A stretch of 33,402 nt of DNA, from positions 1 to 33,402 of the forward strand of contig JAUCBJ010000099.1 in assembly GCA_032718475.1 (NCBI GenBank). The letters run 5' to 3'. Positions 28,901 to 33,402 of this stretch are shown one piece after another; within the stretch, counting starts at the first letter, position 1, and each line of letters opens with the position of its first letter. A model generated the notes under the pieces. That model did not search any database. It had not been told where the DNA came from and was given only the letters and a program-made list of their open reading frames with translations. The position numbers and the translations under genes are program-made. This DNA comes from Nemertoderma westbladi (lineage: Eukaryota > Xenacoelomorpha > Nemertodermatida > Nemertodermatidae).

Positions 28901-31830
28901 ATACAAAACGTGAGCACAATTTGAAATTTGAGCAAGACAGGCAAACTATTAATAACCTTCAAACTGAGTTGAAGGACTCGAGAGGACAATATGATGATGT
29001 ATTGAGCAAACATGAGAAGGAAACTATAAATTGGAATATTCAACTCAAGGAAATTCATAAACACAAAGAACAGGTTATCAAAGAAATTGCAGATTTAAAA
29101 GTTCAGTTGAAAATGGTTGAAGAAGCCAGGGATAGTGTTAGAAGGGAGCTTATTGAGGCTCACAGAAAAATTAGGGAAGGTGATGAGGCCAGGGAATTGG
29201 TTAGGAAGAATAATCAAGAGTTAAAGATGACACTGAATGTTGAAATACATGAGAAGGACCAGGCTCACCTAGCCAATGAGGAATTAAGAAAGAATATGAA
29301 GCAATTAGAAGCAGAGAGGTCAATGTTGGAACGCGATTGTGCTGAACGAGGTCAGAAAATTGCAATATTGGAAGAATCGAAATGCAGCATAGAGAAAGAA
29401 GCAACTGAGCTGAGGAACAGTTTGAGGGAAGTAGAAAAATCGCGGTTGGAAGCTCGAAGGGAACTCCAAGAGCTTAGGAGGCAAGTGAAGCTGTTAGATT
29501 CCGACATAGCTAGGAAATCTCAAGAAGGGGTGTCTCTTCAAAATGCTTTGGCGCGTATGGAAGACCGTGAAGAAGAACTCCGCGTGCAGTACCATAGCTT
29601 GAAAACAAAACTTGTTGATTCAGAATCGTCAAGAGAAGAAGCTAGGAAGGAAATTTCCCATTTGACACGAAATTTGTCTGAACTTGAAGAAGAGTTGAGA
29701 CTTAGAGAAAAAGATTTCCATAACTCCCTGAATGAAGCTAGAAGCTGTGAACGACGTGCTGCTGAGAAAATACACAACTTAGAAGGTATACTTGATACAG
29801 CAAATAATGAAATAGGGGATCTGAAATTGCAACTTAGTGCTGCAGATGGTAAAATAAATGGTCTTGAAGCGCAGGTGGCTAATTTGGAATGCACAAAGAG
29901 AGATGTTGAGTTTAAGCTTAGTCAACTTTATTCCACTATTAGAAGAACGATTGGAGTTCCTAGTCATCCACCCAGACCACGTAGTCCCAGTCCTAAGAGA
30001 TCTCGTAGTCAGTCTCCAACAAAGATTGATCAATCTGAGGGTCTTCGTTCTACAACACCATTGAGAACATGGTCACCTTCTCGATTGGAAAAGTATGTCA
30101 CAGATATTGACACAGAAGATGTTAAGGTCTCTTTGAAAGAATTCGTTCAGCATCTTAAAGAAACAGAAAGGGAGAGAGACCAGGGTCTTTTGGCTTTGGA
30201 GCAAGCTGGGCATAGAATCTCGGATCTCGAGGTGGCTAAACATCATTTGGATGAAAGGCTACAAATGGTTCAGCGATCTCTTGGTGAGGCGGAAGAAGGA
30301 AAACGTGGTCTCGACAGCAAATTGAGCAGCGCCCAGACTGCGCTGATGTTGCAGGAGGAGACGATTAGACGAGCTGAAAGAGAAAAATGTAACTTAACAG
30401 AGCAGCTGCATGACAACCAACGGCTTGCTGTCGGTCTGGAGACTGACCGTCGTCATCTTGAAGAACAGATACAGAAGCTGAAGGAAAGTGAAAACAAACT
30501 GGAAACCGACAAGAAACATCTCAGGGACGCGCTGGATGACGGGGAACAACGTTTGGTTAAGTTGGAGTTGACAAGGAGAAGTTTGGAAGGTGAATGGCAA
30601 CGAGAGAGGTTGAGTGCTAATGACAAAGCTACTGAATTGCAAGTTACGAAAGACAGGATCGAACAACTTCATAGTCAGGTTCGGGATAAAGAGGAACATG
30701 GCGGGCAGCTTCAGTTACAGTTGGAACGTTATGAGATGGCACTAAACAAAGGCTCAGATGACGCACAACAGCTGAGAAACAGATTGAGCCACCTTGAGTC
30801 AGTAATAAATGACCACAACGTCCTTTCCATAACACAACAGGACAAGATCGGTCAATTACAGAAGGCTCTCACACAAAGTGATCAAGACAAACTAGTAATT
30901 CAACAGAGTCTAGAAACAACACGACAAGCCCTGTCTGATGCAAAACATGAAGTTCATAAATTAGCTCAGAAGGTTCAAGAATTAAGCAATCAAGTCGCCG
31001 ATGCCGACGTGAGGAAATTGGAATTGGAGAGCCAACTGAAAAATAGCCAGACCATGTTGAGGCAGAGACAAGAAGTTGAAGATGATATTCTTGGGCGTGT
31101 TGCTAAGTTACAGGAAGAAAAACGTAGTATCATGGAGAGATTGCAATTGACAGAGAGGTCAGCTGATGCTTTGGAAAAAGAGAAATCGAAATGGGCACAT
31201 AGTGCTCAGAAACTTGAGAAGGACAAGAACATGTTGAAGAAGACATTGAACAAGGTTGAGCGAGAGAAGTTCGAGACAGAAGAAATAGCTACTCGCACTG
31301 CTGTTGATAAATCCTGCCTTGATCGATCCGTAGGAGAATTACATCAGGATAATGTGGAAATGCAGAAACAGATTGGTGACCTAAACAAGGAGCTGTCAAG
31401 CATCGAACACATTCACTCTCAGAGGCTGATGGAGTTGAACCGACGTCACAAACAGGAGTTGGAGATGGAGCACGAGCGAATCCGGGCGACACATATGAAC
31501 ACGGAGAAGGTACAAGAGATGCGAGACCGCTCCCACAAGCAGAGGATACAGGAGTTGGAGCTGCAAATGGCAAAGGTAAAGGAGCAACAAATTTACGATC
31601 TCAAACGGAAGACGCAGCATATAACATCGCGAGCCACGCACGATGCCAGCGATATGCGCGCGGTTCGCGCAGCTTTGGATGATAGTCTTCACATGCACCA
31701 CCACCACCACACTCCGGTGCATCACCACCATTCTCCGTCCCCACATCGCAGCTCCCGTCTACCTTTACGTAAACCAGTCGGCATCAGATCAGCTACTCCC
31801 CCTATTAGACTCTCCTCGCACAAGAAGTAA
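25933..31830 (+). CDS. CROCC: Rootletin (ciliary rootlet coiled-coil protein), single uninterrupted exon
   Basis: One frame of 1965 codons, almost entirely coiled coil. The start resembles the conserved rootletin N-terminal block: RSLLTQNLELRRKLDEEHTA, then QKQAQLVQKLQNKVLQYKRR (human LVQRLQGKILQYKKRC), and near residue 190 EETSFNEYYNTEHARLLGLW. Two Ser/Pro/Arg-rich hinges at about 388-410 (SPGRGRGRSQSP) and about 1345-1375 (RPRSPSPKRSRSQSP) match the breaks between coiled-coil blocks in vertebrate rootletin. The tail is His-rich (about 1918-1930). Rootletin polymerises into the rootlet under basal bodies and links centrioles. An in-frame TAA directly precedes the ATG, which supports this start. 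About 150 residues of vertebrate N-terminus are missing. Vertebrate CROCC has many introns, but none is visible here. Confidence 0.93.
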   Translation: MEMDDSMDFEVGGRSLLTQNLELRRKLDEEHTAYRSKVHTYQDGQQKQAQLVQKLQNKVLQYKRRCQDLETDLAGRSHDSERARMELETTHTALCSRLETAEARLRNAEEEHNTDLERALMKLEEEQTRCTQLTQINHMLREQLDQVNGSNQSLTSDINRLTNEWQRTKNDLDKREVRFKEEETSFNEYYNTEHARLLGLWRSVVSFKRNFNELKSSTERDLHQVKNEVQRASKSVQSACMNLGSTIRHTESDHHVSLEKERYDRHQLEEQLGEKAKHLMDTQMRYDEERSQYNSKINELSALCEKYRTQLHDKDHQFEVYKKTMADQLEALPAEDPLVGELNRKVNTLQKSLRDIERLAGEEPPSLADSGDSLQATSAEVEAALHRHRSTSRSPGRGRGRSQSPGHGLVRGDVNAFGAVQSAFQRKQSQLMEANSRLHHSEEQIMSLKLRLEDGDRSRLYLEEQIQHIKDELMSAQRKTDDERRDKDRFRALVEQTGTDKSNLEINKIQLQQQVEVFTTEIDQLRQVNSSVQRDRDHLEEEKEDIVKDNHRHLAEIERSHKQNECLEVKNSSLKEDISSLKESLKKATMEKEILGQDKKDLRGSLSKAELQRAELELAINRMRSEEAGLRDALLKMQSLNEGLGHDKIELNKLIMMIEQEKVSVSCEKAEVEAEKSALREELLHIEQEKMDVENERAGLHHSLQLSEMSRDKVEQELSMVRREKSDVQEGLSQVGRQKQQVSDELLVTRREVERQSDQVVRIAKEKEEIMREKANLIVQLTSSERENRQLGEIISGLKCDKESLDGSLYDLQKTLAGLESLKTGLESDKQELQFRLEALNCDIERLKKEHEIIVNKYEKNYELLSHKLSQVDRDGQISLKKEKQAHEEDIHRLLSEKESLRQQTDVEKANLQHKYTGERESLIASHQRVLTELNDDINAIQRDRDESLLMAENDKQQALSMMDSEKQRIVEKLNNANREISVMSEHMDHTKREHNLKFEQDRQTINNLQTELKDSRGQYDDVLSKHEKETINWNIQLKEIHKHKEQVIKEIADLKVQLKMVEEARDSVRRELIEAHRKIREGDEARELVRKNNQELKMTLNVEIHEKDQAHLANEELRKNMKQLEAERSMLERDCAERGQKIAILEESKCSIEKEATELRNSLREVEKSRLEARRELQELRRQVKLLDSDIARKSQEGVSLQNALARMEDREEELRVQYHSLKTKLVDSESSREEARKEISHLTRNLSELEEELRLREKDFHNSLNEARSCERRAAEKIHNLEGILDTANNEIGDLKLQLSAADGKINGLEAQVANLECTKRDVEFKLSQLYSTIRRTIGVPSHPPRPRSPSPKRSRSQSPTKIDQSEGLRSTTPLRTWSPSRLEKYVTDIDTEDVKVSLKEFVQHLKETERERDQGLLALEQAGHRISDLEVAKHHLDERLQMVQRSLGEAEEGKRGLDSKLSSAQTALMLQEETIRRAEREKCNLTEQLHDNQRLAVGLETDRRHLEEQIQKLKESENKLETDKKHLRDALDDGEQRLVKLELTRRSLEGEWQRERLSANDKATELQVTKDRIEQLHSQVRDKEEHGGQLQLQLERYEMALNKGSDDAQQLRNRLSHLESVINDHNVLSITQQDKIGQLQKALTQSDQDKLVIQQSLETTRQALSDAKHEVHKLAQKVQELSNQVADADVRKLELESQLKNSQTMLRQRQEVEDDILGRVAKLQEEKRSIMERLQLTERSADALEKEKSKWAHSAQKLEKDKNMLKKTLNKVEREKFETEEIATRTAVDKSCLDRSVGELHQDNVEMQKQIGDLNKELSSIEHIHSQRLMELNRRHKQELEMEHERIRATHMNTEKVQEMRDRSHKQRIQELELQMAKVKEQQIYDLKRKTQHITSRATHDASDMRAVRAALDDSLHMHHHHHTPVHHHHSPSPHRSSRLPLRKPVGIRSATPPIRLSSHKK

Positions 31831-31848
31831 ACACCGAAGGTGCCCGCG

Positions 31849-31900
31849 AGTATTCTTAGCCTGCGAGTATTCTTGGCCCTTGGGTATTCTTAGCCTGCCA
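31849..31900 (+). repeat. Three short direct repeats after the rootletin stop
   Basis: GAGTATTCTTAGCCTGC-like units occur three times in a row just after the stop codon, in the presumed 3' UTR. Confidence 0.7.
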
Positions 31901-31984
31901 AACGATAACGTTTATTGTTTTGGTTCCCCCAATACTCCTCTGAAACCTGCTCCTTTACTAAACTGCTCCTTTACTAACCTGCTC

Positions 31985-32580
31985 GCCCCTTTACTGTCTG
32001 CACCAGTCTGCCAGTGTCTGTACCACTGTCTGCACCAGTGTCTGCACCTCTGTCTGCACCACTGTCTGCACCAGTGTCTGCACCACTGTCTGCACCAGTG
32101 TCTGCACCACTGTCTGCACCAGGTGTCTGCACCACTCTCTGCTCCACTGTCTGCACCAGTGTCTGCACCACTGTATCTGCACCACTGTCTGCACCACTGT
32201 CTGCGCCACTGTCTGCACCACTGTCTGCACCACTGTCTGCACCAGCTGTCTGCACCACTCTCTGCTCCACTGCCTGCACCACTGCCTGCACCACTGTATC
32301 TGCACCACTGTCTGCACCACTGTCTGCAGCCACTGTCTGCACCACTGTCTGCACCACTGTCTGCACCACTGCCTGCACCACTGTCTGCACCACTGTCTGC
32401 ACCAGTGTTTGCACCACTGTCTGCACCACTGTCTGCACCAATGTCTGCACCAATGTCTGCACAACTGTCTGCACCAGTGCGTGCACCACGTACTGTCTGC
32501 ACCAGGTGTCTGCACCACTGTCTGCATCACTGTCTGCACCACTGTCTGCACCACTGTCTGCTCTGCACCAGTGTCTGCTT
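31985..32580 (+). repeat. 12-bp minisatellite (about 48 units)
   Basis: The unit CTGTCTGCACCA is repeated with small changes (AGTG/ACTG, CTCT, CAAT) and occasional indels. Because 12 is a multiple of three and the unit has few stops, long frames open on both strands (up to 319 codons). None is a gene. Confidence 0.95.
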
Positions 32581-32731
32581 AACGTTTACACTCCAAAATT
32601 AATTAGTACAACGATGGACAGATTGATTAGTCTTACTGTCTTCTGGTCTTAGTTCAATCATAGCTTACTGTCTTCTGGTCGTAGCTCAATCAGTCAATGT
32701 AATACTTGGAATATTTAGCAAAGTTTGCTCC

Positions 32732-32820
32732 GGGCTTCTGCAGTATCAATTGCAGAAGCCGAACCGAACCGAAATTGCCAAACTTCGGCCCGAACCGAAC
32801 CGAAGCCGAAGCTTCTGTTG
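32732..32820 (+). repeat. Inverted repeat and GAACC-rich stretch
   Basis: GCTTCTGCA and TGCAGAAGC flank an 8-base loop (about 32734-32760). This is followed by CCGAACCGAA-type repeats and a further GCTTCTG. It could be the end of an unrecognised element. Confidence 0.45.
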
Positions 32821-32829
32821 AACCCTACT

Positions 32830-33395
32830 CAGGAACATTTGGCACATCAGAAAACATCTAACAGAAGATAATATAAAACGATTAATCAACTCATTAGTTA
32901 TTTCGAGATTGGATATGAACAATAGTTTACTGTATGCTCTACCCGATGAATCTCTTAGCCGACTTCAGATTGCTTTAAATTCATGCGCTAGAATTATTAC
33001 CGGTACCAAGTACCAATACTCCCAGACTATCCCACATAACGCCAATTCTAAAATCCTTACACTGGCTGCCAATATCTGAATATCATCAAGAATTGAATAC
33101 AAAATTGCAACCAGGAAAGCACTCAATAATAAAGCACCTGCCAACATTTTGGATCTACTTACACCAAATTATTCTACTACAAGAACTGACTACCTCTGGA
33201 CCCTTAAAGTTCCCCGTTATTACGGAGCTCGCTGCTTTTCGATCGCCGCCCCCAACAGTATTCAACAGTCTACCCCTGGAACTCGGAACTGCAACCAACT
33301 ACAAGGTTTTCTGCCACGGATTAAAAACTGATTTATTTTCATGTGCATACCCTAAGTAAGATTTGTTTTAAAGCGCCTTTGAACTGGCATTTAGG
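32830..33395 (+). mobile_element. CR1/L2-like LINE, degraded C-terminal end
   Basis: The frame from 32830 reads RNIWHIRKHLTEDNIKRLIN, then SLVISRLDMNNSLLYALPDE and LSRLQIALNSCARIITGT, up to a stop near 33079. After a frameshift it continues with AAFRSPPPTVFNSLPLEL and KVFCHGLKTDLFSCAYPK, ending with TAA at 33357. These are the standard last blocks of CR1/L2-type LINE ORF2 (SRLDYCNSLLYG, SVAAPKLWNSLP, FKSRLKTHLF). The sequence after the stop looks like a LINE 3' UTR. Confidence 0.85.
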
Positions 33396-33402
33396 TAAGG
33401 CG

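Noticed and set aside
31912-32652. Several long ORFs on both strands rich in Cys/Ala/Asp/His
   Set aside because: They are all translations of the same 12-bp repeat in different frames.

Overview
The window looks like nuclear DNA from a metazoan, probably a marine invertebrate. It is AT-rich, its genes are split by GT-AG introns, and it is packed with LINE, SINE and DNA-transposon relics and minisatellites. The phylum cannot be fixed from sequence alone; an echinoderm or hemichordate would fit, but that is only an impression.

Three protein genes can be supported. (1) The 3' part of an ATRX-type SNF2 chromatin remodeller lies on the + strand in eight exons, about 7.54-25.30 kb. They cover the region after the first RecA lobe through helicase motifs IV-VI and the segment beyond. 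All exon phases agree apart from one junction with two possible solutions. The first helicase lobe and the N-terminus must lie upstream of the window. (2) A small secreted ShK-domain peptide gene lies antisense within the preceding ATRX intron (4583 down to 2506). It has one signal-peptide exon and two duplicated, interchangeable terminal exons. (3) Rootletin (CROCC), the ciliary-rootlet coiled-coil protein, lies on the + strand as one uninterrupted 1965-codon reading frame (25.93-31.83 kb), starting only about 0.6 kb after the last clear ATRX exon.

The most striking structure is in the ATRX introns. Two long, unrelated minisatellites run right up to an ATRX exon, and in each the repeat unit is a copy of that exon's own intron/exon junction. 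Array 1 (6012-7542, 44-bp unit, about 35 copies) repeats the pyrimidine tract, the AG and the first 11 bases of the exon at 7543. Array 2 (16608-22701, 39-bp unit, about 105 copies) repeats a consensus-like branch point, the pyrimidine tract, the AG and about the first 12 bases of the exon at 22702. The gene therefore carries well over a hundred tandem potential 3' splice sites. Array 2 also keeps the reading frame of its exon, while array 1 introduces stops. A third minisatellite (39 bp x 3, in frame) lies inside the coding exon at 12918-13229.

The rest is mobile DNA. A 5'-truncated LINE sits inside array 2 (20375-22366), and a near-identical copy of its 3' end begins the window. An old LINE (280-2260, minus) is split by a foldback element (1048-1912) with tandem-repeat termini and a 9-bp target duplication. 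A second element of the same design lies at 14706-15836. There is also a 1-kb long-inverted-repeat element (11719-12708), two tRNA-derived SINEs in opposite orientation (14057 minus, 23341 plus), a relic with a conserved transposon-associated domain (10380-10947 minus), and a CR1/L2-like LINE tail at the right end. Downstream of rootletin is a 12-bp minisatellite.
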